Shown piece after piece: positions 11,502 through 40,709 of a stretch of 64,000 bases of DNA. The stretch is from Volvox africanus. Taxonomy: Eukaryota > Chlorophyta > Chlorophyceae > Chlamydomonadales > Volvocaceae. Where the stretch lies: the NCBI GenBank assembly GCA_030268105.1, contig BSDZ01000017.1, forward strand, positions 1,716,001 through 1,780,000. Reading direction: 5' to 3'. The notes beneath the pieces are model-generated. The model was given only the letters and a program-made list of their open reading frames with translations, was not told the DNA's origin and did no database searches. The position numbers were made by a program, and so were the translations under genes. How positions within the stretch are numbered: position 1 is the first letter of the stretch; every line of letters starts with the position of its first letter.

Positions 11502-14111
11502 TCAATCAATTTTAACTGCACTGTAAATCTTTCGCACAAATATGTAGCAAGAGTAGAAACCAATGGTGCCGGTGAGGCAGAAGAAGCCATAGGACACAAT
11601 CAACATATACCCGAAGTACATCAACATCGGTACAGTTTTTGTGATATCCAGCTTGGAATAGAAATAGAAGCCAGAGTAGGCAAACAGGTACAGCGCAGAG
11701 GATCCCGAAGTGAAGAACGATCGCCACCACCAGTGGTAATCCTCAGAGCAAAGCTGGAAATAGCACAGTACGATGGTGATCTCCGCGCAGGTGATGATAA
11801 GGATCACAAAGACCAGCGCCAGGAACCCGAATAGGTAGTAGAACTGGTGGAGCCACATGGACGTAAGGATGAAGAACAGCTCAATGAAGACAGCACCAAA
11901 CGGTAGCACACCGCCGACCAGGCAAGAAAAGACGGGGTTCATGTACCATGGCTGCTCCGGGATCTGACGTGGAATCTTGTTCGTGCGCACAGGGTCCTCG
12001 GGCGCTGGCTTCTTGTAACCAAAGTATGACCCCACAAAGACCAGCGGAACGGAAATACCGAACCAGAGGAAGCAGAGAGCAAACAGGGTGCCGAAGGGCA
12101 CTGCACCCGACGACCGCTGCCCCCAAATCAGCAGGTTAAGCAGGAAGAAGACCACAAAGCAAACTCCCGGGAACATAAGTGCCGTTCGCAGAGTTGTTTT
12201 CTTCCACTCCTCCCCACGGAAGCTCTTATACAGCCGAGACGAAAAATAACCAGCGAACAAACCCATGAAGACAAACATCATCAGCATAGCCGTCATAAGG
12301 CCGCCACGGTTAGCAGGCGAGAGGAAGCCTAGAAGTGCAAAAATCATAGTGACCAGGCTCATGCCAAAAAGCTGCACGCCGGTTCCCACATAGCTGGCTA
12401 GCAACGAGGAGTGGGTGGGTGGCCGGAAAACATCGCCATGCACCTGCAGCAAGCATCACACGTCGTATGCATGTGAAGACACCTAGTGATGTTATAAAAA
12501 TTCATGCATGTCTTCAGATCAAGCATGGTAAACACATCGGCATTACAGGGGCGACCCCGAAGGCGATGGGCAAGAGGGGCCCGTGTAAACAAACCAAGAT
12601 TTCTGAGGCTTTACCCCAATGCTATGCCTTCCACATCTGCTTACCAGCTTCCATCCGGTTTCCTCCTGAGCGTCCTCGCCGGCCTCCAGCTGGTTGTACT
12701 TAGTAATATCACGTGCGAGCGTCCGCATCATGATCATGGCCACCTATGACAATAGGAAGCATGTTGACGGGAGGGGGTGCTCAGCCTACATGAAACCTGG
12801 TGTTGCATCCGTCCAAATTCCAAGAACCCAACAACCTCCAACTTACCATGCCGGATAAAAACAAGACAATCATAACTGAATTAATGATCGAGAACCAGTG
12901 AATCTGGTCGTCCATCATCAACAGATACGTGTCCCAGCGCGACGCCCAGCGAATCTCACTAGCCTGCAAGCAAGCAAGCAAAAGATGTGTGCGTCCTTCA
13001 CGGCTGGTATGGGTGGCAATACTCCGACAAAAGTTCCCCACTGCTTACCACGAACTTCACGTCGTAAGAGAAAATCACCTCAACACCCTCCTGAACCGGC
13101 TGCGGGGGCAGACTATGCGTAACATATATCATGCGCCCCGGGTTGCAGGTGTTCAAGATGGGGCTGGTCTTATCCCATGGCGCTTCGTATTCGTGCTTCA
13201 CACTGAAGGGCTCCACCTCGAAGCCGACTATGCGCGCCAGGTCGGTAGCCAAATCTTTGTGGTACAGAATCGTGAAGCGAAGGTGGTTGTGTAAAAAGAA
13301 TTTGACCTCCGTTTGGCCCTGCATATGTAGTTCAATCGATAATTAACTGCCGAAGGCACTGCAAGGTTGCGCGTTGCGTTTCCTCCCACCTCCAATGAGG
13401 CCTTGAAACCGACTGGGAACCCACGCTCATAGGTTTTCACCAGTAAGCCGGAGCTCTCATCCTTCCGCATCTTCACCATAGCCACCGGCAGGTTGTCAAG
13501 GATCCTGTGCAACGGGCATGTCAGTTTTCACCCAGCTCCGCTTACCCGCACACGATACTTACATATTAACCCTGTAATCATCCTCCACCTTCGCCCGGAA
13601 GGCCTTGGCCTGCGCGCTGCTCAACGATTCGATGCGGCAGAGCACCTTGCACTGCTCATCTACGCGCATTTGAATCTGCACGCGTACAGGCTTCCTCTTT
13701 AATTGTTTGTCCCTCCACAACTTTAATTTCAATATGCACGCGTACCTGGTAGAGCGAATTCTCGATGCGATCCCCCCGCAACACCTCGCCCAAGTTTTCC
13801 GCAGACTGAACGATCTTCTCCGGCCGACAATAAGGCAGCGAATAATACTCGTATGGCAGCTGATTCTTGATTGAAGACAACTTGTTGACCTTGAGGAACA
13901 GTACATCTTTCTGCGCGGCCCAAGATAGCGACCGCAAGGAGCCGATCATTTCTTACGCCTGCCACCTCCTGCCACTTTCGTCCCCAGGCATGCCAGCAGC
14001 TAATCGCACCTTCTTAAAGTCCTGCGGAGCTACTCCTGGCAAATAGAAGCCAAACGCTGACTGAAACAATAGACCACAAGTGGCCAGCAAAGCCAGCGCG
14101 AGCCGCGCCAT
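11502..14111 (-). CDS. Transmembrane 9 superfamily (TM9SF/EMP70, nonaspanin) protein
   Basis: Nine-transmembrane protein of Golgi and endosomes (family knowledge). Eight exons close in phase: 14111-14010, 13910-13746, 13675-13563, 13504-13390, 13318-13049, 12963-12847, 12743-12645 and 12443-11502, giving 640 residues, the usual family length. The protein begins with a signal peptide (MARLALALLATCGLLFQSAF). A lumenal domain follows, with the family blocks KVNKLSSIKNQLPYEYYSLP and GDRIENSLYQ. The C-terminal half is hydrophobic, with family-typical PEQPWYMNPVFS and SEDYHWWWRSFFTSG. It ends KIYSAVKID, a KxD-type tail known to hold plant TM9SF proteins in the Golgi. The ATG at 14111 is chosen because it directly precedes the signal peptide. 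Confidence 0.95.
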
Positions 14112-15610
14112 GTTGACGCGCTACTGACTTTCGTCTATCTTAGGGTGTAACCATTACAGTAGTTATGTAAGGGTTTGCGAAGTTTTCTCTCTAAAGGGAT
14201 TTCAGCCTTTTTGTACAAATGTGAGTACGGCAATGCAACTGCTTCTATTTTGCCCTGGTTTGGCTACGATACCATATCAATTGCACCCGATAGTCATTAA
14301 AGAAAGCCTAGGTGCGAACCGGGAACCGCGCCGGAATCGAGCTGCAGCCAGACTCGATTGCGAGGTTACAACAGGCAGTCTTCAGGCAGTAGATGCGACT
14401 GGGCTAATGCATGTCTTATATATTCATCGTTGCAAAGGCGGGTGATCAAGCTTATGAATTGAGCACCGATTTACACCTTGTCGTATATAGTCGGGGGTAA
14501 CGGTTTCTGCGTCGAACCCCACAGGGCTCGCGCACACGGCCCCCCTTCCCCTTACTTCAAAGCAACATCGCATCACGGCTAAGTCGCCCTTGGGTTGAAA
14601 CCTGGTCTCGATGCGTGCTTTGCTGCCTTGGTTGCCCGACTTGGGGGACTTGGGCCGCCTTGCGTGTCTGGGAGAAAGGAAAAGCGCATAGAAGCCTCAT
14701 CTCCGTTTAATACCTGTCACGTGCGTAGGATATCCTTCTAATTTACAGTCAACCATCTCTGAGAACTAACAGGTCAGCGCACTATGGTGTGTGGCCCTGC
14801 TGTTCTCATCAGGCGTCCCCTACCTCTTAATGCCGTCCGAACTGGGGCCCAGTTCCGCTGTCGTCCGCCGTAAGACAACCCCATACATAACTGATGATAT
14901 GTGATATGGTGATGCGACATGCCCTCACACTTGCTACGAAAATGTATAGGTTGTATGCCGGCTCGGCGCCGGCATGTCGCTGCAAGGCACTATAAACAGC
15001 CATACGACATCACTTCCAGACCAGCCTGATCACATACCTGCAGGTCTTTCTTCCTCTTTCCCAGCTATGCTGCACAAACATTGTGCTGATGCTCGCCGTT
15101 GCTAAGTTATGAAAAAGCCGTCTAGACGCCCAAATCCTCGTGTAATGACACCAACACGATGGGCTGTGAAAGAAAGGTCGCACCCTAACGTCAAATGTTT
15201 ATAACTTCGCGTAAAGCACTATTGCACATGCGGGTCACGATTATGCCGGACGCGTTATTCCAGCGCCAAAATCTTTTACCACACGGTCACCTAAGTCAAT
15301 CGACTGAAAATCAAGCTGCCGTGGCAAGAACCTTGCCGACATGAAAGAGCCTCGGTTAACATGGGTCAGTCAGATGGCTCGGAGTTGAGTTCAGACATAT
15401 TTGGGTTCCAACCACCATGCGGAGGCAAAATAAAGGAAACACCACCCATTAGCCCCGTGCCTAAAAAATTGCCCGTTCAGGAAAGCACTTCGCAGCACCC
15501 AGCGCCGAAGACACACACACACACACACATACACACACATCGGTATGCAAATGTAAGTTAGCTTCCGTCAACAGCACAGCTCTGGTGGCACATAGGAATT
15601 CATCGCGCCA
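14112..15610. other. Intergenic stretch upstream of TM9SF
   Basis: This holds the TM9SF promoter side and, further right, the 3' flank of the giant LRR gene. I see a small (CA)n tract near 15512-15538 and a short GC-rich hairpin (atgccggc/gccggcat) near 14955-14975. The small ORFs here have no recognisable domain and no coding look. No RNA gene was found. Confidence 0.4.
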
Positions 15611-15611
15611 A

Positions 15612-15616
15612 TTACA
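15612..15616 (-). terminator. TGTAA poly(A) signal candidate for the LRR/IQ gene
   Basis: This TTACA (TGTAA on the minus strand) is about 370 bp downstream of the proposed stop at 15987. Confidence 0.4.
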
Positions 15617-15986
15617 CATAGTAAGTCACACCACGCACGCTCTCCTAAACCTCGTCCAGGAACTCAGCACCTCTTCCATAAGTTATCGAATGCTTATGCA
15701 ACGGGGAGATGAAATCCTGTTGCACGGCCTGCTTATTAGCTATCAGCGCTCCTGGTGCACCCTTGGCAATAGGTTAGCTACCTCTTGTCCAGATAATTGC
15801 ACCCTCCAGCACAGACATCCGCGGGCCGTTTATTGCCCCCATGCTGTGACGGCGACGTATGGTGTCCTCAGGACGACAGCATTCCAGGGATTCCCTGCGA
15901 GGTGCATGTGCCTCTGCCTAACCTGGATAATAGTCCTTAAAGGCGCACACTTGCATGGGGTGCATTCCGCAGCAGCAGGTTATGGT

Positions 15987-31823
<15,837 letters not shown>

Positions 31824-34800
31824 CTGCGCAGGTGTGGGAAGGGCAGTCACCGTGTCTACCATCTCAAACAGACGCAATGGGTACATCGCATACCATTTAT
31901 TTTGCCAGTGTTGGGCCGTTCCTCACGTTCCTTTCGAGGCCCAATTTGTCCGCATGTTGAAGGCCTTCGCGACCAGTGAAGAAGCTCAACGAGTCCTTCA
32001 CGTTTACGACTCATTTGTATTCAGTCATTTCGCTTGTTGACTATTTGCAAAAAAATTACAGAAACGTAAGAAATAGCAGGGACTGAGTAGAAGGATTTAA
32101 CCTTCTCCACAGTGAGGTTCTCTAAAAATGAGGGAGCAGAAGTCATATTGAAAAGCTATGTAACTTTTGCTTGACCCTAGTCTAGCTCGTGTGCAGTACA
32201 CATCTACACAATGCAATGTCTTAGCCCGTAGGTGGGTAAATGGCCAACAGAAAGCAATATTGACAGCTATATCAGTGAGCTGCCATTCCTTCCTCCTGAA
32301 CGCCGTTTTTTCCAAGGTCAATCTCAGGTTTAGTACGGTATGCGTACGCCTGCAGCGCTTCCCTTCATTGAAATGCAGCGTATCTTGAGCTATAGTCAAA
32401 CCTCTTCATGACCTGTTACAGTACTTCAACCCTTGTTGTTTAGCATACCTTTGCCTATCCCGTGTACGGACAGCTTCGAGTGCCCATCCGTTTTGCAGGG
32501 ATAAAAACAAAGCAAGGTGCAGCTTTTGTTATACTTAAGCTTACCGAAGAACACCCAAAACGACGGGTGATGCAGTTTTTTTGTGCATCCAGCCGAACCT
32601 ATCCTCGCCTAGCTGCCGTTTCGTCTCCAGCTAAGCCATTGTTAGGATTTACTAGTCCTTTATTCATCTGAAACTTCCTGGAAAGATCTTCATCTTTATC
32701 TTTACATGACGATTCGGAATGCGACGGACCGTACCTGACTAAACCTGATATGACAGCTTCCTGACTTTCCGTCTCACGGCGTGTCATGATGAACGAGGTA
32801 ATTTTAATCCGTTCACTATGACGGCTGGTAAAACCGTTAATTATTAATGTAAGCATTAGCGCTGGGAGGTTGCATGCCGCGGTTAGGAGTTCTGGTATTT
32901 CAGTTTCCCCGTATTGGTTGGTTTATGAAGACCACATCCCTTAAAGCGCGTCCGCTTACATAAACAAAATTGCGCGCCGGACGTACACTCAACGTTCTCT
33001 GGCCGCAGAAGGGAGGAGCGCTGTAATGAAACAGTTTTCCTATAACATCCCCAAGTCGTCAAATAGCCGCCGTCCTGTTCCTGAGCCTAGCACTCCAACC
33101 ATCTGCTGCGATGGAACGTGTATAAAAAACCTGCCAATGTTCACATAATCAATTTGGCAAGGTCCCAATGCACGTGCACCATGTGCTGTGACGGGCATCA
33201 TGGTGTTTTATTTTTGGCCCCGGACAAATTTATCGCATCTTACGAAAACACAATCCCATGGTCGTGCTGCCACATGAAACAACGGCGAGAAGCCACCGCA
33301 GCACATACATTTCAAATACTGTAGCTTGAAGCCTCACGTCGAGCGAGTCCCAGTGTGCGTGGAAGGCGGCTGCCAGCCACACACTGATCTTTAGATGCAC
33401 GCCGAGACAGAATTGGACATAGCCAAACACCAAGGCACCTATAAACTGATCATCAGTAAGTGAGACCGTAACGACCAACACAGGACTTCCCACACGCTCA
33501 GAAGGCATTATTTGTTACGTACTGACTGCAGATCACGCGACTTCGTCACGCTTCAGACCTTACATAATGACGTGTGAATGTGAAAGCACGCTACTGTCTG
33601 ACAAGGAAGCACTTCAAGGCAGCACCGCCGCCTTATAATGGCATCAAACGGCCGAGAAATCATAATGTGTTCGTTGGCTCAGCTCCAGCACTTACGCACC
33701 GCCTCCTGATCCACCCGCCGCACCACCATAGCACCACCACCGACACAAGAGAGACACCTACCCAAGCAGCCACAATATAAAAGCACAAATGAATCACACC
33801 GCCTGGGGCAGCAATCCATTACGCTTCCGCGTGTTGTTGATGTCGTCCTATGCCATGAAACTAGCGCCTCAATGCCAGACGGGTTCTTCAAGGCAACGCG
33901 GACGGTGGCATCACATTGCTGAAGAGAGATTGCCGATAGCTCAGCTCATATCTGATGCCGCAGCCGCTCCTCGATACCCAGCCGCTGCGCACTGATAACC
34001 CGCAATCATACCTCCGATAAAACCACATCATTACCACCCGGTCCGGCTTGACTAGCCCGCCATCACCCCAGATTGGCAATCTACCGTGGCTGCCATAGCA
34101 GCGACCACCTGCATCCTCACATCAGGACAGGCACCTCACGTATTATCTCGCCCGGGCTGACCTGACCCTGGATGTCTAACACAACACTACCCTGCCCTGA
34201 TGTCAAGAAACTGATGTATTTTGCGATGGATCTCCTCACCACATGGCCAGGAAACGATATCCAGCGATGATGTGAGCCCTGAAGGGCCCATCTCAATCCA
34301 TCACAGTCCTCACCAGTCGCGATAATAACCGCGCTACTAGCCTCCATAACGTAGCACGGAAGAAATTTAATACCATTCGTTGTGTCTTGCGCAACAGCGC
34401 ACCTACAAGACCAGACAGCCGTTCAGTGCACCGGAAGTTGGAGCAGCGCGATGGAATGCCGCATCCGCCGAACGCACCACTTCCCAGAAACTTGGTTGGG
34501 CACGCAATGCTTAGTGGCCAAACCCATATCCAGGTTCTACACACTTAAATTTACCATAGGCCAAAACATTGACATCGCCCGCTTCAACCATCGGTTGCCC
34601 CTTCCCAACTTACCGACCCACCCATACTGCACAATCCATCCACCCATACCTCTCAAGCACCGCCTATAGCATAGATAACGGCAAAGATGCAGCTTTCATA
34701 ACGGTGTACGACAACAACGAATGCCCTCCCGATGCGGTGTCAGCGCGTCAGGTGAACGGTGCACCTATGTTAATATAATCTGACTGGCGAAACCTTGGTC

Positions 34801-35353
34801 TCCACGCAAACCAGACACTCGATGGATTTCAAGGCCCAACCCAAATGGAAAGCGATCGGCATGGCGTTCTAGTAGTGACGTTCCCAACAGCTTCTCACGC
34901 AGCTTGAATATACTCACGTACCCCCGTCCTTTTCGCCGGTAAGAAGTGCCACACGCCACGCCAAAACAGCTGTTGAGCCTATGTACCTTCGTTGCAAGGT
35001 GAGGTCCAGGTCACGGCAACGCAGATCCGCGGACGAACAGACCGGATGTCCGCTGCGGCTTAAGAGCGTTCAAAGCTACATTGGTGAAGAAATTAACGAA
35101 GCGGCCCTAGCTGCAGCACGAGCTGCTTGTACAGCAGATGTACCTTATTGCGGTATGCAATAGGCACAACACCATTATTATCAGATGCACTCATCCCAAA
35201 TCATGTAATACTCTTCCCGCAACATGCAATAGCAGAGACTAATGACGGGTTGGATACCAAAAAACAGCAACTCACTCCAGCAGCAACCCACACCGTGGCA
35301 TCTGACGCAGTTTGTATGTTTGTACACGGCTATGATTACTAAGCTATGCGAGC
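31824..35353. other. 3.5 kb without a recognised gene
   Basis: The missing 5' exon(s) and promoter of the LRR/IQ gene should be near the left side of this block, but I could not place them. The 3' UTR of the CID-type gene should be at the right side; no TTACA lies close to its stop. The sequence is more AT-rich than the exons around it. The small ORFs on both strands have no recognisable domain. No RNA gene or transposon protein was seen. Confidence 0.4.
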
Positions 35354-38059
35354 TTAGTCGGCGGCCTGACCCTGCACGTCCACCTGCTGTTGCGACTGGT
35401 GTGCCTGATGCTGCCGCGGCAACTGCTGTTGCGACGCCGAGGAGTGCTGCTGCTGCGGTTGCTGCATTACACGGGACTGCGGCATAGAGTGCTGCGAGTG
35501 GGCCGAGCTGGATTGGCCGTCGCTGTCCCGCCCACCCTCCATCTTCACCGGTGTCTTTGATGGCGAGACCCGGATGGGAAGAGACCCTGTTCCACAGAAC
35601 ACAGACTGAGAAATAACCTAGCTAGGATTAAACACTTGGACCAAGTGAACAATTTAGTCGCTTATCAGGAGCCATTATAGCCCCTAGCAAACGTCATGTA
35701 TGACGTAGGAGGATGGATGATGTGAACCAACTGTATTGAGGTACGGTGCTACGACTTACCCAGAAGCGCGCCGCTGCAGTTCAGCGCTGCCAGAGCTCCT
35801 TCCGCGTGCTGGAACTGTGGATTTGAAGCACAACAATCCAGAATCTCAACACACTATCCTCAAGATGCGTTTGCAGTGTGCCGGCAACTCGTAACAATGA
35901 AGATGTCATTCAAAGATCGCATTGACACGTAAGAAAAAGACGAGAACAACGACAAAATACCTTGGCCCAAAGCTCCCAGTGCTTCAAATGTACCCATGGG
36001 CCACCTCCACTCATGGTGCACATAACCTGCCTTACCTCAACGAAAGCAATACGGGTCGAGTGCGCATAGTCGCCCAGCAACCGAATTCGTGATACCTTGC
36101 CTGTTATCAACAAGGAACAGATGGACATATCTCAGGGAGCACCTATCTATGGAATAGATCACCGCAGTAATGACAAGCACACACCCTCGTCCAAAGTCTT
36201 CCTCGACTATGCAACAGCCTTCTTGGTTGCACGGAAATACAGATGGAAGTCACTTACACATTTGCACCTTAAACCACAGCCACAAAACACCATGCAGTCG
36301 CTTCAGGCAGCAGCATCAGGTGCCTCTACGACCCGCACAGGTTAATTTGCTGCGGAAACTCACCGCACAATGACTCAAAGAAGGCCCGCACGTCATTTTT
36401 ATCGACCTTCTTGTCAATGTTAGCGGCGTATACAGTACGGCTGCAGCGCTCAACCTCGTCTGCAGATCGCGGCATGAGCTCCTGGTTGACTGGCATAATC
36501 GCGGTCTTGGATGGCAACACGCGCAGTGGAGAATTCCCCAGTAGGCTCCCGGTCTTCTCCAGCGCCTGTGCGTAACGCCATGAAGAAGTTGTATCAGAAA
36601 GCTCATGAAGGCATTAAATCGATCCGGAGGCAGGCGCGATGAACAGGTGCCAGGAAAAGCGGACACCAGCGCAACTTCTGTAAGCCCCGTGCCTAGGGTC
36701 CGTGCAATGCTACACATGATATGGCAAGCACACGATACGAGCCTAGCGCGGTCCACCATACGGAGTGCGCAGCACCACATAATTTCCTCATATACCCTAA
36801 AGTTGCACGTAAAGCATCCTCTCAGCGGCAACTTGAGCACCCAGTCAAAGGAAGTGCGAGCGCTACCGTGTGAGGCGTTAAGACAAGGTATCGTTAGTAA
36901 TGCATGTCATGTCATACCAAGTTTATGAAATGGATTGCATAGAGAGAACGGACTTTGGCTGACTACCGGTCACAGAAACTCACGGGCGCTTCATGTCTGG
37001 GCAAATACAGGACGCAACCCCTGTCGTCCCGATGCCAGGGTCCCTTGGCAAATCCAGTAACGCACCTTCTGGGCGCTCTCTATCTCGGAAAACTCAATGA
37101 ATGCGAAGCGCATCGCGCTATTTGGGTCGCCACAAATGCGGCAATCAATAATGCGACCGCAGTCTGAGAAGAACGCTGCAAGATTCTCCTCTGTCAGTGC
37201 ACAGTCGACATAGCTGATGTACACAGTGCGCTTGATGTTCTCCTCCAGGCCCTTTTGCGGCCTTTTCTTTTTTTGCATCTGCCCCGGCTTGCGCCCGCCC
37301 GTCTGTTGCTGGGGTCCCCCTGCGGTCCCCCTGCCGCCCTGCATACGAAAGCCCGAATATGGTCGAGGCCATAGCCCTTCCATGCAAACGTTCAAAGCGT
37401 AACCAAACAGTCTTACCCGGCCTTGTCGGCCACGACCCTGCTGCAGGGGTGGGGGCGCCTGGTAATAATATTGCGACTGGGACGGTCCAGGCCCTGCAAC
37501 CCCACCTCGCGCGTAAGGGCTCGGTGCGTGCGTTTGGAGAGGCGGGCCCCGTCCCCGCGATCCACCAAGCTGTAATTCGTTGAGCCGCTCCGCTAGCGCT
37601 GCTGCAGGAAGACGGAAACATTCAGTGCCTCACGACAAGACCAACCACCGGCATGCCATGCTTACCTGTCGCATCCTCCTGAGGCATAGCGGTCATGCTT
37701 CCGAATGTGTATCCTCGGATGCCGTCTGCGGTTTGCATCGCCGATATAGGCCCTACAGAAAGAACCAAGCTGTGGAGGCCGGTACGCGCGACCGACAACC
37801 TCAGACGGCGGACATACCTGGTGAAGGATATCCATAAGCCGGTCCAAAAACCATACCGGTAGGGATCATTCCAGGTGCAATGATCCCTGGGCAACAGAAA
37901 GTCAAGTTCGCGTGTAATCCCTCCAACCGCGCGTGCCAAGTCAAGAGCGCCGCATCAGCCAAAAGATAAATATTATGTGAACTATACTTCTCCCTCACCT
38001 GGAGGATAAGGCATAGGGACTGGCACCCACGCAGGGTGGGACTGACCTTGATGTTGCAT
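35354..38059 (-). CDS. Two-RRM RNA-binding protein of the plant CID8-13 type
   Basis: Nine exons close in phase: 38059-37999, 37886-37818, 37752-37666, 37601-37417, 37338-37066, 36565-36364, 36100-36036, 35808-35760 and 35586-35354, giving 407 residues. The N-terminus is Pro/Gly/Met-rich, then RGG-like and Gln-rich, with a basic patch (QKKKRPQKG) before the first RRM. RRM1 (about 172-247) has RNP2-like VYISYVD and RNP1-like RFAFIEF, plus the family-specific string DCRICGDPNSAMRFAF. RRM2 (about 268-345) has RTVYAANIDKKV, RIRLLGDYAHSTRIAFVE and LPIRVSPSKTPVK. The tail is Gln/Ser/His-rich. These strings match Arabidopsis CTC-interacting-domain proteins CID8-13, which bind poly(A)-binding protein through an N-terminal PAM2 peptide. 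No PAM2 is visible here. The reading frame stays open upstream of the chosen ATG to a possible acceptor (tgtgcag), so an extra first exon is possible. Confidence 0.88.
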
Positions 38060-40580
38060 TATGAAGCTATAAAATGAGCAAATCAACTGCACACAGGCCC
38101 AAACAGTTCTACAAAAAATTCACATACAGAAGGGTATGCAAAGGCTTTTTACTCAACCCTCCTACGCGTAGTACGTTATGTACGGTGGAAGCTCGTAATG
38201 TCAAATCCGCCAATGGGAGTTGGGTGGCCCGACTATGATTATACCATCATAAATAATGCTTGCAATATAACTCTGTATGTACAGACACAGTTTTCACCGA
38301 CCGAGGAGTTCCGGTTCCGGCATAGACAGGCCATAGCAATCGTGGTTGGGTTTTGATGCACATTTCCTCCTATAACACCATTTTTCAGTGTTTTAATTTA
38401 CGCGATCATATACTTATATAAAATATGCTGATACATCTACCTGCTTGGTTGCTGGTCCCGGTAGAGAAAGTCCAGAACCACTTGCAGCTGATCCCAAAAT
38501 GCATGACAGGAACATCATGTCGGGTAAACTATTACTTATTTTCATTGTATACATGTTTGGAAAATTAGAGGTTTTGGTTGTTGGTTGTTAAGACAACTTT
38601 GGTTACACTGTAGTTGAGCCGATGGTACCGTTTGATGGCGCCATTGACACAGACTTTTCAATAGGTGGAATTGGTTACGATATAATTTTGTTAACCAACT
38701 CTTCTGCATGACTGACCTACGCGCGCCATTCTACGACATGTTCGTCGTACGAGATGGTCGAAGAGCAAATTTTCACGGACGTTGTTCTGTTTAACACATA
38801 CATGTGATTTCCCTTGCAGGTCACTCTAAGCATCATACGCCACTGCTGCACTACCTTGGTGGTTGATGACACACCAGAACTTGACCAGGACATACACCGT
38901 CGAAAGGTTGAAAATGGGTTAAGTGCTGCATTCCGCACTTAACATTCTATTCGAGTGACTTTGGTCATTTCACTTCAATGCTTCAACGCACACCGGTCCT
39001 TTGGCTTCAATATACCACACATTTCGGAGATACAAAAGTTGTTTCCGTTCCCTCGCTCGTTAACTTTATATATCTCTTCGCATATGTTTGACACATCACC
39101 TTGATGCAGACATGGCTTGACTCTTTCCTACGATCCTGGGAGTGCAGATAAGCAGAAAACTCTAGATATGGCCTGATAAGGCCAATCGCGTCATCAACAA
39201 ATGCCCGTTTATGGGTCCATGATCACCGGCCTGTACCAGGCTGTCCCTTCTTTCCTGAAAGTTCAAGTCTAGCATTTTATAGCGAATTGAATGCGTGCCA
39301 ATAGCGTTAAATGGACACCGATAACCGACCAGAGTTAAGTTGGGCCGCCTACGATAGCGATGATCGCTGATTCCGCCCTTAGTGGATGCAAAACTGGCAC
39401 TTATTTTTTTTGTTGCCCTACCTAATCTCATAAAGTTTTCCCACCTTTCAAGCATCACTGTGCACCACACCCCTCCATCCCGTATCTTATCATGGACGTC
39501 CGCGCACCTTGCCACCCTCCATGCTGCCATCCATAATCAGTAGCTTCTTAAATGTAACATGGATAGTGTGCTCGTATGCACACGAATGTGCTTGCAAAAG
39601 CAGAGTTCGCGGATGCAGCACCCGATCTCCACACTGCTTCTCTATGTTTTACCCCAAGCTTCAACATGGCCATTAGGGAGCAACTTAAGCATGCAGTTCC
39701 TGAAAAGCTTCCAGCAGTCACAAGCAGAGGAGAAAACACAAAGACATATGAAAGACTAGCGCCGTTAAAAAGGCCTGCGGATCCTTGGGAGGGCCTGGGC
39801 ACTTTCATGCCTATAGTGGTGGCAGCTGATTGCAAGGCTGGCATCCCCAGTTGGGCTTGCCCCCACCATCATAGCGCAAACAAGCATTCCTGAACAGCGC
39901 AAAACATTGCATGTAACCGTTTTAACCGGTTGTTTTTCAAGCATGTTATGTCCATCGATGCCGGAGGCAATTAGTTACAGCCGTCAGTTGTACAGTGACA
40001 GATACCAGGATAGTGAGTAAAAGGACTTGAATAGGAATGACCATTTTGGCTTAATCTCCGGCTTCTATACGGCAGTTAGGCCCCAGCGACGGATAGTAAC
40101 GCGCCGACTTTCAGAACGAAAATGCTCCATCCATTGCCAAGTTCCTGTGTATACAGGGGTCCTTTTGAGTAGCGTGAGGTAGTGGTCCCTAGCATAATAC
40201 CAAGGGCAATGCCCTCCTTTTGGTACAGATGCAAACACCAGCCGTCTGCGCACGGATATTTTGGCAATAACTCTAGCCTTAAATGCTCCCTAGGCGGGAC
40301 CCCGAAGAGTCTCAAGCCCGGGACGAGACACGGAGAGCATGCTTGTAAGCAGTTCTTCGGTCAGCCAAACAAGCCTTCTCTTACACCAGGGGCGGCGACC
40401 CGCCCACAGCAAGAATGCTCTTCTAGACGCAACTCGGCAGCCCATGGACGCTTTAGACCAACAGCCGTGAAAATGTACATTGAGCTGATGTGTTGCGCCA
40501 TGAAGACACCTGCAGTGGCAATCCCGATGCGGATCCAGCGGTCCAACCATTGTTGACAGGAGGACCCAATGCCCAAGGCA
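38060..40580. other. 2.5 kb without a recognised gene
   Basis: This holds the promoter side of the CID-type gene on the left and the 3' flank of COG8 on the right. It is clearly more AT-rich than neighbouring exons, especially around 38200-38700. The ORFs are short and without domains. Nothing further was recognised. Confidence 0.4.
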
Positions 40581-40585
40581 GAACT

Positions 40586-40590
40586 TTACA
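40586..40590 (-). terminator. TGTAA poly(A) signal for COG8
   Basis: TTACA (TGTAA on the minus strand) about 120 bp downstream of the COG8 stop at 40710, at the expected distance for an algal 3' UTR. Confidence 0.55.
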
Positions 40591-40709
40591 GAAAACCTTT
40601 CCCGCAACCGTTCTCCCTCACGCCCACTTCCACTCCCATCTTCGCGGCCTTCTTCTCCTCCGCTCCATACGAAAGCCCATATCGCACTACAACCAACTGA
40701 AATAGGTGT

